35,852 nt of DNA from Polynucleobacter meluiroseus (GCA_945867755.1 CAMBJN010000002.1:1-35852), one strand, 5' to 3'. Counted from the stretch's first letter, positions 1 to 12,090 are shown. The notes: generated from the sequence alone by a model not told the origin. Numbers and translations: made by a program.

Positions 1-10
1 TACCAATCAA

Positions 11-829
11 TTAAATTTTTATTTGCTTAAGCCCTAAGACATCTTGCATGTCAAATAAGCCATTCGTTTGCTTGGCTAAGAAACGTCCAGCCCTCACAGA
101 GCCCTGTGCGTAGGACATTCTACTGGCAGATTTATGCGTCACTTCAATGCGCTCACCGTCGCCACAGAACATGACCGTGTGATCACCCACAATGTCGCCA
201 CCACGGATGGTGGCAAAACCAATGGTGCCCTCTTCACGCTCACCCGTATGACCTTCTCTGGCGTAAACAGCACAATCTTTGAGCTCTTTACCCAAAGCCT
301 TCGCGATCACTTCGCCCATCCCAATTGCAGTTCCTGATGGAGCATCCACCTTATGTTTGTGATGGGCTTCAACAATCTCAATGTCATAACCTGAGTTCAA
401 AATCTTGGCCGCCACTTCTAATAATTTAAATGTGGCATTAACGCCCACACTCATGTTTGGGGCAAAAACAATGGCAATTTTTTCACTGGCTTTTTTAAGC
501 CTTGCTTTTTGCGCATCAGAAAACCCAGTAGTGCCAATGATCATCTTCACACCTAAAGCTTCAGCAACTTCAAGATGCGCCAAAGAACCTTCAGGTCTTG
601 TGAAGTCAATTAAAAAATCAGCACCTTTTAAACCTTCTTTGATATCTGCAGTGATTTTGATACCCGTACTTTTACCTAAAAAAGCTGCCGGATCTTGGCC
701 CAGCTGGGCACTTCCTGAAATATCCAAAGCACCCACCAATTGAGCATCAGTAGTATTCAAGACCGTTTCAATCAACATACGACCCATGCGACCAGATGCA
801 CCTGCAATGGCAAATTTCAAAGTTGTCAT
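11..829 (-). CDS. dapB: 4-hydroxy-tetrahydrodipicolinate reductase
   Basis: 272-aa ORF; N-terminal GASGRMGRM nucleotide-binding motif, [15 protein letters not shown] catalytic motif. Confidence 0.97.
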   Translation of the reverse strand: MTTLKFAIAGASGRMGRMLIETVLNTTDAQLVGALDISGSAQLGQDPAAFLGKSTGIKITADIKEGLKGADFLIDFTRPEGSLAHLEVAEALGVKMIIGTTGFSDAQKARLKKASEKIAIVFAPNMSVGVNATFKLLEVAAKILNSGYDIEIVEAHHKHKVDAPSGTAIGMGEVIAKALGKELKDCAVYAREGHTGEREEGTIGFATIRGGDIVGDHTVMFCGDGERIEVTHKSASRMSYAQGSVRAGRFLAKQTNGLFDMQDVLGLKQIKI

Positions 830-899
830 TTTTTATCTCTGCTTTTTATTTTTTGTTCGTTCTTTGGTTTGTTATTTTAAGTATTTTATGTTGTTTTAA

Positions 900-1475
900 T
901 TAATTTCTAGTGTCGCCAGGCGGTATTCCAATGCCTTGCGTTGGGTTTGGAACCGTTTGTACTGTTGGAGCAGCATGCTCGCTTTCTAACTCTGGTGCAA
1001 CTGCTTTGCGCTGGACTCGACGAGAAGACTTAATGCCATCAATCTCAGCAATCAATTCATATTCTGTAGGCAAATCATCAGCATTGATTTTTTTTAATAA
1101 ATCTTTTTCAAACATCAATGTCACCTGACGCTGTTCGACTAATTGAGTGTCGCCTCGCTTAAATGCGAACACGTAATCCCAACGATTTGGGTGCATCACA
1201 CTAGTGATTAATGGCGTACCTAAAATAACTTTGACCTCTTCTCGATCCATGCCAAGTCTGAGTCTTTCTAATTGCTCTTTAGAAATAAAGTTACCTTGAA
1301 CCATGTCTGGTCTGTATGGCTTTAAAACTTTACCTAATTTACTTTTGGAATCCTCAGAGAAAGTTGTCATACTTTTACAAGCAGTTAAACCTACTAAGGC
1401 GCAAGCCAATAAGGCCCACTTACCTAGAGTAAAAGTAAGGCCCGTTGTATTTCTGATGTTTGAGTACATTTGCAT
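900..1475 (-). CDS. bamE: Outer membrane protein assembly factor BamE (SmpA/OmlA family lipoprotein)
   Basis: Lipoprotein signal (LVGLTACKS), then GNFISKEQLERLRLGMDREEVKVILGTPLITSVMHPNRWDYVF typical of SmpA/OmlA; adjacent to dapB. Confidence 0.93.
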   Translation of the reverse strand: MQMYSNIRNTTGLTFTLGKWALLACALVGLTACKSMTTFSEDSKSKLGKVLKPYRPDMVQGNFISKEQLERLRLGMDREEVKVILGTPLITSVMHPNRWDYVFAFKRGDTQLVEQRQVTLMFEKDLLKKINADDLPTEYELIAEIDGIKSSRRVQRKAVAPELESEHAAPTVQTVPNPTQGIGIPPGDTRN

Positions 1476-1784
1476 AGTAAGCCGTGTTTTGTAGATGATT
1501 GATTTTACCGCTATGAGATGTACTTTATATCCAAATATTTAGAGCCTTTTTGAGGATTTATGTTTTAGCTAGTGCCATTTTGAAGTTACTTAGCAATCTA
1601 TGGCCCAAATGCCTCGACGTAAGCATCAAAAATAGTCTTATAAAGGAAGCTTTAATAAGATTTTCTTAATTAAAGAAGTCTTTAATAAGCAAACAACCCT
1701 CAAATATAAAAATAAAATACATATAAATCAATGGCTTAATCAATAAATTAGTCTGCAGAGAGATTATTAAAATGAATTAACCAT

Positions 1785-1812
1785 AAAAAAAGACCTGCGA
1801 ACAGGTCTTTTT
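1785..1812 (-). terminator. Rho-independent terminator downstream of gap
   Basis: Perfect inverted repeat AAAAAGACCTG-CGAA-CAGGTCTTTTT, U-tract on the minus strand just after the gap stop codon. Confidence 0.85.
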
Positions 1813-1830
1813 AGGCAATAAAGAAAAAGC

Positions 1831-2847
1831 TTACTTCGCAGCCATCAATGCCTTTGTCGCATTCAACATCTGGCAGCTATAACCCCATTCGTTGTCATAC
1901 CAAGAGAGGATTTTGACCAGCTTGCCATCTTTGGAGACGCGCGTTTGAGTACTATCAAAAATACTTGGGCGTGGATCATGATTGAAATCAATAGAAACCA
2001 AAGGTAAGGTGTTGTAGCCCAAGATGCCTTTCAATGGACCGCTTTCGCTGGCCTTTTTGATGAGCTCATTCACTTCTTCAACTGTTGTGACTTTGCTTGG
2101 TGTGAATGTCAAATCAACCACTGAGACGTTGATTGTTGGTACACGCATCGCAAAACCATCAAACTTACCTTGTAGCTGTGGCAATACCAAACCAACCGCT
2201 GCCGCAGCACCTGTTTTCGTAGGAATCATACTCATCGTGGCTGAACGAGCGCGACGCATATCCTTGTGATAAACGTCCGTTAAAACCTGGTCATTGGTAT
2301 ACGCATGAATCGTGGTCATCAAACCTGATTCAATGCCGATCGAATCCAACAATGGTTTTACAACCGGTGCCAAACAATTGGTGGTGCAGCTCGCGTTTGA
2401 AACCACTTGATCACCGGCTTTAAGAACTTGATGGTTGACGCCATAAACAATCGTGGCATCCACATCTTTTTCACCAGGGGCAGAAATAAGAACCTTCTTG
2501 GCGCCTTGCTGAATGTGCACCATGGCTTTTTCTTTCGAAGTAAAAGCACCAGAACACTCTAAAACAACATCCACACCCAAATCACCCCAGGTTGTCTCTA
2601 AAGGATTGCGTGTTGAAAAAATCTTGATGCGGTCACCATTGATCACCATGTGATCACCGTCCACCGTCACAGTACCTGGGAAACGACCATGCGCTGAATC
2701 ATATTGGGTTAAGTGAGCATTGATATCAATACCGCCTAAACCATTGATCGCAACCACCTTGATGTCATCGTGTTTCTCTTCATAAATAGCGCGAACCACC
2801 ATGCGCCCAATACGACCATAACCGTTAATTGCGACTTTGATTGTCAT
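1831..2847 (-). CDS. gap: Type I glyceraldehyde-3-phosphate dehydrogenase
   Basis: 338 aa; [26 protein letters not shown] active-site motif, [10 protein letters not shown]-terminus. Confidence 0.97.
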   Translation of the reverse strand: MTIKVAINGYGRIGRMVVRAIYEEKHDDIKVVAINGLGGIDINAHLTQYDSAHGRFPGTVTVDGDHMVINGDRIKIFSTRNPLETTWGDLGVDVVLECSGAFTSKEKAMVHIQQGAKKVLISAPGEKDVDATIVYGVNHQVLKAGDQVVSNASCTTNCLAPVVKPLLDSIGIESGLMTTIHAYTNDQVLTDVYHKDMRRARSATMSMIPTKTGAAAAVGLVLPQLQGKFDGFAMRVPTINVSVVDLTFTPSKVTTVEEVNELIKKASESGPLKGILGYNTLPLVSIDFNHDPRPSIFDSTQTRVSKDGKLVKILSWYDNEWGYSCQMLNATKALMAAK

Positions 2848-2901
2848 TGCAAATCCCTTTTATCTAAATTCTTTTAAAAACAATTTTTTAATTAATTATT
2901 T

Positions 2902-4881
2902 TCAAATACATTGACGCACTGTTTTGGCCACTGACTCGGCCGCCAAACCAAAATGCTTGTATAAAACGCCTGCTGGAGCTGACTCACCAAAGGTATCCAC
3001 GCCATGCACTGCTGCACAGGCATACTTCCACCAGTAGTCGGTCACACCAGCTTCAATCGCAATTCGTGGTAAACCTGCTGGCAAAACTGAATCTTTATAA
3101 GCTTTGCTTTGGCGATCAAACACGGTAGTGGATGGCATCGACACTATGCGCACCGAGATACCTTCTTGTTTTAATAGTTCTGCTGTTTCCAAGGCAATCG
3201 CAATTTCAGAACCAGTTGCCATCAACACAGCTTGGGCATTCTTATCATCACGCATCACGTAAGCACCCTTCTGAATCGCTTCAGTTTGCTTAGCATCACG
3301 TTTAACAAATGGGCAGTTTTGACGACTGAAAATTAAACTGGATGGGCCGTTCTTACGCTTGACGGCAAAAGCCCAAGCCACAGCACTTTCAGTGGTGTCA
3401 CAAGGACGCCACACATCCATATTAGGGATCAAGCGCAAGCTGGCCACATGCTCAACCGATTGATGCGTTGGACCATCTTCCCCCAAACCAATCGAATCGT
3501 GTGTGAACACAAAAATGCTGCGCAACTTCATCAAAGCCGCCATGCGCAAAGCATTGCGGCTGTAATCTGAGAAGGTTAAGAAAGTGGCGCCAAATGGAAT
3601 ATAGCCGCCGTGTAGCGCAATGCCGTTCATGATCGCGCTCATACCAAATTCACGAACGCCATAATTGATGTGATTACCCCACTGGTCTGCACGAACCGCT
3701 TTGCAAGTTGACCAGTTGGTTAAGTTTGAACCTGTTAAGTCAGCTGAACCACCCATGAACTCGGGTAATGCTGGCGCTAAAGCCTCAATCGCATTTTGGC
3801 TGGCTTTGCGGGTGGCAATCGTTTCAGCTTTTTGCGCACAAATGTCTAGGTAAGCGCTGACAGTTTTATCAAAGTCACCCGGCAAGTCTCCTGACATACG
3901 ACGCACAAATTCTTGGGCTTCTTTTGGATATTTGGCGCGGTAAGCACCAAACTTGCTGTTCCACTCCGTTTCTACATTAGCGCCTTTGATCTTTGCATCC
4001 CATGCTGTATAAACATCAGCAGGTATTTCAAATGGACCGTGATTCCAACCAATTGCTGCACGTGTTGCAGCAATCTCTGCTGCACCCAATGGTGCGCCGT
4101 GAACCTTATCAGTGCCCGCTAAATTTGGAGAACCTTGACCAATCGAAGTTTTGCAACAAATGAATGTTGGTTTGTCACTATTTTTAGCTTTGGCAATTGC
4201 AGCGGCCACTGCATCAGCATCGTGACCATTGATATCACGAATCACATTCCAACCATAAGCCTCAAAACGCTTCGGCGTATCTTCAGCAAACCAATTAACT
4301 ACTTTGCCATCGATTGAAATACCGTTGTCATCCCATAGTGCAATTAATTTATTGAGCTTTAGAGTGCCAGCCAATGAACAGGCTTCATGACTCACACCCT
4401 CCATCAAACAACCATCACCTAAAAATACATAAGTGTGGTGATCGACAATATCCAAACCAGGACGATTGAATTCTTCTGCCAACAACTTCTCAGCCAGCGC
4501 CATACCTACTGCATTTGTAATGCCTTGACCCAATGGACCAGTGGTTGTTTCTACACCTGGGGTGATGCCGTATTCAGGATGACCCGCTGTTTTGCTGTGC
4601 AATTGACGAAAGTTTTTTAACTCCTGCATCGGTAAGTCATAACCGGTTAGATGCAATAAGGCATACAACAGCATGGAGCCGTGACCATTGGATAAAACAA
4701 AACGGTCGCGGTTCATCCACAGTGGATTTTTAGGGTTGTGTTTGAGATGCTGCCCCCACAGACCTACCGCAATTTCCGCCATTCCCATCGGCATACCTGG
4801 GTGTCCAGAATTGGCTTGCTGAACTGCATCCATTGCTAATGCACGAATTGCATTAGCCATATTTTTTTGCTGTGACGACAT
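2902..4881 (-). CDS. tkt: Transketolase
   Basis: [35 protein letters not shown] start (ATG at 4881 preferred over the longer ORF start at 4956); [13 protein letters not shown] thiamine-diphosphate motif; adjacent to gap. Confidence 0.96.
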   Translation of the reverse strand: MSSQQKNMANAIRALAMDAVQQANSGHPGMPMGMAEIAVGLWGQHLKHNPKNPLWMNRDRFVLSNGHGSMLLYALLHLTGYDLPMQELKNFRQLHSKTAGHPEYGITPGVETTTGPLGQGITNAVGMALAEKLLAEEFNRPGLDIVDHHTYVFLGDGCLMEGVSHEACSLAGTLKLNKLIALWDDNGISIDGKVVNWFAEDTPKRFEAYGWNVIRDINGHDADAVAAAIAKAKNSDKPTFICCKTSIGQGSPNLAGTDKVHGAPLGAAEIAATRAAIGWNHGPFEIPADVYTAWDAKIKGANVETEWNSKFGAYRAKYPKEAQEFVRRMSGDLPGDFDKTVSAYLDICAQKAETIATRKASQNAIEALAPALPEFMGGSADLTGSNLTNWSTCKAVRADQWGNHINYGVREFGMSAIMNGIALHGGYIPFGATFLTFSDYSRNALRMAALMKLRSIFVFTHDSIGLGEDGPTHQSVEHVASLRLIPNMDVWRPCDTTESAVAWAFAVKRKNGPSSLIFSRQNCPFVKRDAKQTEAIQKGAYVMRDDKNAQAVLMATGSEIAIALETAELLKQEGISVRIVSMPSTTVFDRQSKAYKDSVLPAGLPRIAIEAGVTDYWWKYACAAVHGVDTFGESAPAGVLYKHFGLAAESVAKTVRQCI

Positions 4882-5001
4882 GTTTTTCCCTGCGGCTTGT
4901 TTTTGGATGAAAGCCATTTTTCCGCTAAAAACGCAGAAAAAGTCTCTATCCCTCAAAACTCAGCATTTTATCATTGGCGCCTCATCGCTTATGATTGTTT
5001 T

Positions 5002-5754
5002 ATGTCTCATTTTTATCTTCCTGGCCTTTGGCCAAAACCTGGCGTCGACATCAGCGATGAAATACCCTTAGATGTCAAATTAGCCCATCATTTGCGAGTT
5101 CGCAGAATTGAGCCGGGCGAAACATTTAAAGTCTTTGATGGCAAGGGATTAACCGCCAATGCTTGTTTGGTAGTCCTGGATAAAAAGAATGCCGCCGTGC
5201 GCCTCTCAGAGATTTCAGAAAATCGTCGCACCGAAACAAAATCCCCCATCACCCTGGCCCAAGGTATGGCTAGTAGCGACAAAATGGACTGGTTGATTGA
5301 AAAATCAGTCGAACTGGGCATTGCTCATATGATCCCACTTCACACCGAACGATCAGTGGTGAGGTTGGATGGCGAACGTGCCACAAAAAAAGTCACCCAT
5401 TGGGAGGGTATTTTGGTAGCCGCATCAGAACAATCGGGCAGAACCGTGATCCCCCAACTGGCGCCTATACAAAATTTACCTTTGTGGTTAGCCAGTCTTA
5501 ATCCACATGATCAGGCCTTGCGCATCATGCTGTCGCCTCGCGCAGATCAAGCCATGCTGGGCGTTCTTAAACGCTGCACTCCCCAAGCATTGACCTTACT
5601 GATTGGCCCCGAAGGTGGTTTGAGTGAATCAGAAGAAGAACAAGCCAAACGTGCAGGATTTATTCCAGTCTCAATGGGGCAACGTATTCTTCGCACAGAA
5701 ACTGCCGGCATTGTTGCCTTGGCAGCGATTCATACAATTTGGAATCAGTTTTAA
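5002..5754 (+). CDS. rsmE: 16S rRNA (uracil(1498)-N(3))-methyltransferase
   Basis: Start MSHFYLPGLWPKPG inside the longer ORF 4897..5754; C-terminal LLIGPEGGLSESEEEQA...LGQRILRTETA-type SPOUT/RsmE motif (here MGQRILRTETAGIVAL). Confidence 0.95.
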   Translation: MSHFYLPGLWPKPGVDISDEIPLDVKLAHHLRVRRIEPGETFKVFDGKGLTANACLVVLDKKNAAVRLSEISENRRTETKSPITLAQGMASSDKMDWLIEKSVELGIAHMIPLHTERSVVRLDGERATKKVTHWEGILVAASEQSGRTVIPQLAPIQNLPLWLASLNPHDQALRIMLSPRADQAMLGVLKRCTPQALTLLIGPEGGLSESEEEQAKRAGFIPVSMGQRILRTETAGIVALAAIHTIWNQF

Positions 5755-5769
5755 TAAAAATTAAGTCGC

Positions 5770-5797
5770 AAAAAAAGCCGCTCAGCGGCTTTTTTTA
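5770..5797 (+). terminator. Bidirectional Rho-independent terminator between convergent rsmE and barstar-like gene
   Basis: AAAAAAGCCGC-TCA-GCGGCTTTTTT perfect hairpin with T tail. Confidence 0.9.
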
Positions 5798-5843
5798 TTT
5801 GTTCTAACTCTCCATTGAGATCTAAAATTTAGAAACTTGGGAA

Positions 5844-6386
5844 TTACGCGAAAGAGTAAAACACCCTGCAAGAGACGCGACGATCCGCCCAAAACTCAAC
5901 GGCGTCTCTGAAAACGTCTAAAAGAGTTTCTCGTGCTTCTTTGTCAAACTTGTGGGTGCATGGCAAACCTTCAAGCACGATCACGAAACCAGGTTGCGAT
6001 CCTGAACGATCAATCAAAGTTGTTAATGAATCCAATAAGTTGTCAAAATTTTTCGCCTGCTGCCTTGGGAAATAAAAACCCTTGGCAATACGATCCAAAA
6101 CTTCTGACTTGGTAATAGCCTCGGTTGCATTGGCATAAATAAAATGATTGCCCAATTCTTCAGCCGCTTCCATCAAGTCAGCGGTTCTGAATGCACGAAT
6201 CGACTGAACAATGTTGGTACGAACGGCACGTAAAGCGGCTGTAGGGCCTGCTTCGCGTGCAGCAAGGGCAGTGCGCCAAGTGGGCGCAGTTTTTGACCTC
6301 AAGGCCTGCGTATTGGCAACAGACGCCCTCAGATTGGCCAGAGCAGGCTCACCGTAAAGATTGTTTTCTGAAATATTCGTCATCAT
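5844..6386 (-). CDS. Barstar-family (barnase inhibitor-like) protein with N-terminal extension
   Basis: C-terminal half GFYFPRQQAKNFDNLLDSLTTLI...FVIVLEGLP...LLDVFRDAVEFWADRRVSCRVFY resembles the barstar fold family (PF01337-like); about 90-aa Ala-rich N-terminal extension. Confidence 0.75.
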   Translation of the reverse strand: MMTNISENNLYGEPALANLRASVANTQALRSKTAPTWRTALAAREAGPTAALRAVRTNIVQSIRAFRTADLMEAAEELGNHFIYANATEAITKSEVLDRIAKGFYFPRQQAKNFDNLLDSLTTLIDRSGSQPGFVIVLEGLPCTHKFDKEARETLLDVFRDAVEFWADRRVSCRVFYSFA

Positions 6387-6475
6387 GATGGAGGTAGAGT
6401 ACCCTTTTTAACCCCCAAAAACAAGTCATGCAATGGCTTAATTATAATAAGTCATTGTTTTTTATAACAAAATAA

Positions 6476-6499
6476 ATATGTGAGCATTCGCTCACATAT
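6476..6499 (-). terminator. Hairpin/terminator downstream of maeB
   Basis: Perfect inverted repeat ATATGTGAGC-ATTC-GCTCACATAT followed on the minus strand by TTATTTTG. Confidence 0.6.
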
Positions 6500-6511
6500 A
6501 GTATTTAAGAG

Positions 6512-8833
6512 TTATTTCTGCTGCGCTGCCTCTACAACTGCCAAGGTTGTCATATTCACAATTCGGCGTGGCGTGGCTGACGGAGTCAAAATATGGACTG
6601 GTTTTGCAGCCCCCAACAAAATTGGCCCAATTGCAATACCATTACCCGCAGCAGTTTTTAACAAGTTATATGAAATATTGGCAGCATCGATGTTTGGTAA
6701 GACCAATAAATTGGCATCGCCCATCAATGTTGAGTCAGGCATGATTGATTTACGAATCGACTCATCTAATGCGCAATCACCGTGCATTTCACCATCCACT
6801 TTTAGTTCAGGTGCTTTTTCACGCAAGATCGCCAAGGTATCCCGCATCTTTAGAGCTGATGGCGCATCACTTGAACCAAAATTCGAATGTGACAATAAAG
6901 CAACTTTCGGTTCAATACCCAAGGCACGCAATTCTTTAGCGGCCAAAATCGTTAGCTCTGCCAATTGCTCAGCACTTGGATCGATATTGATGTGAGTATC
7001 TACCAAGAACACTTGGCGACCAGGCAATACAAGCGCATTCATGGCACCGTAAGTTTTAGCGCCCACTTCATGACCGATGACTTGATCAATGTAATGCAAG
7101 TGCGCGCCTGTTTGTCCAATCGTGCCGCAGATTAAACCATCTGCCTCACCTTTTTGAACCATCAAAGAACCAATCAAGGTATTGCGACGACGCACTTCTA
7201 AGCGAGCGTAGGACTCGGTCACACCTTTGCGCTCAGTCAAACGGTGATAGGTTTGCCAATAATCGCGATAACGACCATCATCTTCAGGGTTACAAATTTC
7301 GATATCGACGCCAGGTGTCATTCTCAAACCAAAACGCTCGATGCGGCGCTCGATTACTGCCGGACGCCCAATCAAAATCGGATTGGCAATCTTTTCGTCG
7401 ATCAAGACTTGAACTGCTCTTAATACGCGCTCGTCTTCACCTTCAGAGAAAACAATGCGCTTGTTAGCCATTGGTACTTTTTTGGCAACTGAGAACAAAG
7501 GCTTCATGATCGTGCCAGAGTGGTACACGAACTGCTGTAACTGATCTTTGTAAGCGGCAAAATCTTTGATCGGACGAGTCGCAACCCCAGAATCCATCGC
7601 AGCTTTAGCCACTGCTGGAGCAATGATGGCAATCAAGCGAGGGTCGAATGGTTTTGGAATTAAATATTCAGGACCAAACGATAAATTACTTGCGCCATAG
7701 GCAGAAGCAACCACATCGCTTTGCTCTACCTGAGCCAATTCAGCGACAGCGGTCACTGCAGCAATTTCCATCTCACGGGTGATGGTGGTTGCACCAACAT
7801 CCAAAGCGCCACGGAAAATAAATGGGAAGCACAAGACATTATTTACTTGATTTGGATAGTCTGTGCGACCTGTTGCGATGATCGCATCATCACGCACGGC
7901 TTTAACTTCTTCAGGCAAAATTTCTGGCGTTGGATTGGCCAAAGCAAAAACCAAAGGCTTTGCTGCCATCTTTGCCACCATCTCAGGCTTTAAAACACCG
8001 CCGGCAGATAAACCTAAAAATATATCGGCTTTTTCAATCACTTCAGCCAAAGTACGCTGATTGGTTTCTTTGGCAAATGGATCTTTATCTGGGTCCATCA
8101 ATTCTTTACGGCCCTTGTAAACCACGCCAGCCAAGTCAGTCACCCAAATATTCTCGATGGGCATACCCAAGTCAACCAATAAATCCAAACATGCCAATGC
8201 AGCGGCGCCAGCACCTGAAGTGACCAGCTTCACTTTTTTAAGATCTTTACCAACAACTTTTAAGCCGTTCATGATCGCAGCGCCGACCACGATCGCTGTG
8301 CCATGTTGATCATCGTGGAAGACCGGAATCTTCATGCGCTCACGCAACTTGCGCTCAATGTAGAAGCAATCTGGGGCCTTGATGTCCTCTAGATTGATAC
8401 CGCCAAACGTTGGCTCCATCGAGGCGATGATTTCAATTAATTTATCAGGATCTTTTTCATTGATTTCAATATCGAACACATCAATACCAGCGAACTTCTT
8501 AAAGAGCACGCCCTTACCCTCCATCACCGGCTTACTGGCCAAAGGACCAATGTCCCCCAAACCCAAAACAGCCGTGCCATTAGTCACCACACCCACGAGG
8601 TTGCCACGGGATGTATATCGAAAAGCATTGCTAGGATCTTTAACGATTTCTTCACATGCGGCTGCCACACCTGGTGAATAAGCCAAAGCCAAGTCGCGCT
8701 GATTGGTTAACTGTTTGGTGGGCGTGACTGCAATCTTGCCTGGTGTTGGAAACTCGTGATATTCGAGAGCGGCTTTGCGCAGCGCTTCTTTTTGTTGATC
8801 AGCAGAACTTTTTTTACTATCAGATGTTGTCAT
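6512..8833 (-). CDS. maeB: NADP-dependent malic enzyme with C-terminal phosphotransacetylase-like domain
   Basis: 773 aa; malic enzyme domain ([34 protein letters not shown]) plus PTA-like domain ([19 protein letters not shown]). Confidence 0.96.
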   Translation of the reverse strand: MTTSDSKKSSADQQKEALRKAALEYHEFPTPGKIAVTPTKQLTNQRDLALAYSPGVAAACEEIVKDPSNAFRYTSRGNLVGVVTNGTAVLGLGDIGPLASKPVMEGKGVLFKKFAGIDVFDIEINEKDPDKLIEIIASMEPTFGGINLEDIKAPDCFYIERKLRERMKIPVFHDDQHGTAIVVGAAIMNGLKVVGKDLKKVKLVTSGAGAAALACLDLLVDLGMPIENIWVTDLAGVVYKGRKELMDPDKDPFAKETNQRTLAEVIEKADIFLGLSAGGVLKPEMVAKMAAKPLVFALANPTPEILPEEVKAVRDDAIIATGRTDYPNQVNNVLCFPFIFRGALDVGATTITREMEIAAVTAVAELAQVEQSDVVASAYGASNLSFGPEYLIPKPFDPRLIAIIAPAVAKAAMDSGVATRPIKDFAAYKDQLQQFVYHSGTIMKPLFSVAKKVPMANKRIVFSEGEDERVLRAVQVLIDEKIANPILIGRPAVIERRIERFGLRMTPGVDIEICNPEDDGRYRDYWQTYHRLTERKGVTESYARLEVRRRNTLIGSLMVQKGEADGLICGTIGQTGAHLHYIDQVIGHEVGAKTYGAMNALVLPGRQVFLVDTHINIDPSAEQLAELTILAAKELRALGIEPKVALLSHSNFGSSDAPSALKMRDTLAILREKAPELKVDGEMHGDCALDESIRKSIMPDSTLMGDANLLVLPNIDAANISYNLLKTAAGNGIAIGPILLGAAKPVHILTPSATPRRIVNMTTLAVVEAAQQK

Positions 8834-9045
8834 TAAATAATTCTTTCAATCCCAAACAAAGTGGGTGCGTTGAGTTTTATTTTGAATGCTTGTCTCGTAC
8901 TCTTATGTCTTGCTATTTTTGATATTTTTGTGCTTTGTAGGTAGATTCTAGTCCTCTTCTAAGAAAACAGTCCAAACTCTGAGATTCTGAGGCTTATTTT
9001 GAGGGGGGGAAGATCCCTTTTGAGCAATGGTCATACAATTAATAC

Positions 9046-10092
9046 ATGGGTCAAAAACAAACTCAAATACGCACATCCCCCTCCAACACTGGTAGCACGC
9101 CCGGAGAGTTTGATTTGATCGAACGCTTTTTTAAACAGCGCTCAGTCGATCATCCAAACTCAGCCATTGCGTTTGGTATTGGTGATGATTGTGCACTGAT
9201 CAACCCCAGTAACAACCAACAAATCGCCATCAGTACTGATATGCTGGTTGAAGGTCGTCACTTCTTGCTGGGCGCAGACCCTTACCTGCTTGGGCGCAAA
9301 TGTTTGGCAGTTAATTTATCTGATCTTGCAGCCATGGGTGCAAGCCCCGTGGGATTTACCTTAGCAATTGCCATGCCAGAGGTCAAAGTTGACTGGCTAG
9401 AATCCTTCGCCAATGGCGTGTGGGATATCGCCAACGAACATGACTGCCAATTGATTGGTGGCGACACCACGGCAGGGCCACTGACCATCAGCATCACAAT
9501 TTTTGGACATGTTCCAAAAGATCAATCTTTGGGTCGACATAAGGCAAAAGTGGGTGACGATATCTGGATCTCTCATCAAGTGGGTGATGCGAGATTAAGC
9601 TTGGGCGCTTTGCGCCAAGAATGGGCTTTGTCTGCTGAAGAGTTTTCCGCAGTCAGTCAACGCATGCACAACCCCACACCCAGAACTGCACTGGGTAAAC
9701 ACCTGGTCGGTCTTGCTCATGCAGCGATTGATATTTCTGATGGATTGCTTGGTGACTTAAACCACATCTTGCATCAATCATCGGTCAGCGCAGATATTTT
9801 GATTGATCAAGTGCCAGGCTCGAAGACCCTCAATAGCAAATCCATTGAACTTCAGCGTTTATGCAAATTGACCGGTGGTGATGACTATGAATTATGTTTC
9901 ACAGCACCCAAGGATAAGTTTTCACAATTAGAAGATTTATCTTCACGCTTAGGTCTTACATTGACCAAGATTGGGTCGATCATCGAGCAAGCGCCCACTC
10001 AAAGATTGATTCGACTGATTGATAGCAATGGTCAGGAGCTATCGAGTTCACTGAGTGAGCAATACTTAAAGTCTTTTGATCACTTTAAGTAG
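9046..10092 (+). CDS. thiL: Thiamine-phosphate kinase
   Basis: 348 aa; GEFDLIERFF...IGDDCALI, ISTDMLVEGRHF, AVNLSDLAAMGASP, AIDISDGLLGDL, TGGDDYELCF. Confidence 0.96.
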   Translation: MGQKQTQIRTSPSNTGSTPGEFDLIERFFKQRSVDHPNSAIAFGIGDDCALINPSNNQQIAISTDMLVEGRHFLLGADPYLLGRKCLAVNLSDLAAMGASPVGFTLAIAMPEVKVDWLESFANGVWDIANEHDCQLIGGDTTAGPLTISITIFGHVPKDQSLGRHKAKVGDDIWISHQVGDARLSLGALRQEWALSAEEFSAVSQRMHNPTPRTALGKHLVGLAHAAIDISDGLLGDLNHILHQSSVSADILIDQVPGSKTLNSKSIELQRLCKLTGGDDYELCFTAPKDKFSQLEDLSSRLGLTLTKIGSIIEQAPTQRLIRLIDSNGQELSSSLSEQYLKSFDHFK

Positions 10093-10108
10093 TTGCCCAA
10101 ACCAAGAC

Positions 10109-11074
10109 TTATTTCATCCAACCTTTTTTGCGGAAATAAATCAACGGTATCGCTGATGAAATCAGCATCACGATGATGGCCATTGGGTAACCAATGGTCG
10201 AACGCAGTTCAGGCATATGCTCGAAGTTCATACCCCAAATGCTGGCCAAGAGGGTTGGCGGCATCAAAGCAACCGATACCACGGAGAAGATCTTGATGAT
10301 CTTGTTCTGATTGATGTTGATAAAACCACCCGTGGCATCCATCAAGAAGTTGATCTTGTCGAACAAGAAAGCCGTATGGTTTTCCAGTGAGTCAATGTCT
10401 CGCAAAATTTGACGAGCCTCTTCTTGCTGCTCATCAGACAGCAACTTGCTGCGCATCAAGAAAGACAAGGCACGACGTGTGTCCATCACGTTGCGACGAA
10501 TGCGGCCATTCAAATCTTCTTCTTTGGCAATTGTTTCTAAAACACCAGCAGCATCACTATCGGTCACGTCATGAGTTAAAACACGCTTACCTGCCTCTTC
10601 AAGGTTTTCATAAACCTCTTCCAAAGCATCCGCAGAATATTCAGCGTCCGTTGAATACAAATCTAATAAAACATCTTTAGCGTTTCTCACTGAACCAGGG
10701 CGCAAGCGTGCACGCAAGCGAACCAAGCGGAACACAGGTAAATCTTGCTCATGAATAGAGAACAAAATATTGTCAGTTAGAACAAACGCGACTCGCACGT
10801 TGCGTGGGTTTTCATCATCATCCAAAATGAAATCCGTGCGAATATGCAAATGGCCATCTTCCGCTTCGAAATAACGAGCGGATGCTTCTAAATCGCCTAG
10901 ATCTTCTAATTCGGGCAGGGAGACGCCAAAGGCTTCCTTGATCCACTGAAGCTCTTCCTCTTCAGGGTCAACAACATCAATCCAAATAGGGTTATGGTGC
11001 TTTAGCAGTTCTTGACGGTCATCCACCTGCTCCTGGGCTAGGCGACCTTTTTGTAATACGAATAGGTTGATCAT
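10109..11074 (-). CDS. corA: Magnesium/cobalt transporter CorA
   Basis: 321 aa; two C-terminal TM helices with the YGMNF-type signature present here as SIWGMNFEHMPEL. Confidence 0.95.
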   Translation of the reverse strand: MINLFVLQKGRLAQEQVDDRQELLKHHNPIWIDVVDPEEEELQWIKEAFGVSLPELEDLGDLEASARYFEAEDGHLHIRTDFILDDDENPRNVRVAFVLTDNILFSIHEQDLPVFRLVRLRARLRPGSVRNAKDVLLDLYSTDAEYSADALEEVYENLEEAGKRVLTHDVTDSDAAGVLETIAKEEDLNGRIRRNVMDTRRALSFLMRSKLLSDEQQEEARQILRDIDSLENHTAFLFDKINFLMDATGGFININQNKIIKIFSVVSVALMPPTLLASIWGMNFEHMPELRSTIGYPMAIIVMLISSAIPLIYFRKKGWMK

Positions 11075-11238
11075 GCCGGGGCTCCGATCTTGTTTTTCAA
11101 CTATTTATGTTGGGGAGTTAGCCACAGGGGTTCGCGGAGTTTATCCTATAGTCTGAGAAAACTAAAGCATCACATTCAATTCTTTAGAGATTTTCATGAG
11201 ATATTAATGTGACTAAATGAAAGATTGATGAAATAGCC

Positions 11239-12090
11239 ATGAAAAATCGCCCTTTATTCACAGAACAACTGGCCCATGCTTGGTCTAGCCAAGACAGCAT
11301 GTTGTGCGTTGGACTGGACCCAGATCCAAAACAGTTTCCCGCATCAATCAAGGGCAAGGGTGGTGCTATTTTGGCTTTCTGCCGAGAAATCGTTGATGCC
11401 ACCGCCGACTTGGTTTGTGCGTTTAAACCTCAAATCGCTTACTTTGCTGCACATGGGGCCGAAGATCAGTTAGCGCAACTGATTGATCACATCCATCGTC
11501 AACACCCACAAGTCCCTGTGATCCTTGACTCTAAGCGTGGTGACATTGGCAGTACTGCTCAACAATATGCGATTGAAGCATTCGATCGCTATCAAGCAGA
11601 CGCAGTGACCGTGAACCCTTACATGGGCTTTGATTCGGTGGAACCTTATTTGAAATACGCCAACAAAGGTGTGATTGTTTTATGTCGCACTTCCAATCCA
11701 GGTGGATCAGATTTGCAGTTTTTAGAAGTGAATAAAAAAGATCACACTGAAAAAGAATTGCTTTACCAACGTGTGGCTCGTTTGGCCAGCAGTCAGTGGA
11801 ACAAAACAGGCCAATTAGGTTTGGTTGTAGGTGCCACCTTCCCAGAAGAAATTGCCAAGGTACGAGAAATTGTGGGTGAAATGCCCCTACTGATTCCAGG
11901 CATCGGCGCTCAAGGTGGCGATATTCCCGCAACTGTTCAAGCAGGCACGGTTCCGAATGCTCCAGGCATAGGCATGATCATCAATTCTTCAAGAGCCATT
12001 CTGTACGCAAGTCAAGATGGAAATTTTGCAGATGCTGCAAGACAAGCTGCAATCGCCACGCGTGATGCACTGCGTGCAGCCAAGCAATGA
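11239..12090 (+). CDS. pyrF: Orotidine-5'-phosphate decarboxylase (type 2)
   Basis: 283 aa; [62 protein letters not shown]. Confidence 0.96.
   Translation: MKNRPLFTEQLAHAWSSQDSMLCVGLDPDPKQFPASIKGKGGAILAFCREIVDATADLVCAFKPQIAYFAAHGAEDQLAQLIDHIHRQHPQVPVILDSKRGDIGSTAQQYAIEAFDRYQADAVTVNPYMGFDSVEPYLKYANKGVIVLCRTSNPGGSDLQFLEVNKKDHTEKELLYQRVARLASSQWNKTGQLGLVVGATFPEEIAKVREIVGEMPLLIPGIGAQGGDIPATVQAGTVPNAPGIGMIINSSRAILYASQDGNFADAARQAAIATRDALRAAKQ

Noticed and set aside
4882-4956. Extended N-terminus of the transketolase ORF
   Set aside because: The added residues ([13 protein letters not shown]...) look non-conserved; the ATG at 4881 gives the standard N-terminus.
5844-6386. Barstar-like gene as half of a toxin-antitoxin or CDI immunity module
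   Set aside because: No toxin, CdiA fragment or recombination hallmark nearby; kept only as an orphan.
7721-8223. Overlapping plus-strand ORFs antisense to maeB
   Set aside because: Multiple overlapping short frames opposite a confident coding region; typical codon-bias shadows.
11531-11932. 133-aa ORF antisense to pyrF
   Set aside because: Lies entirely inside a confident gene and has no family signature.
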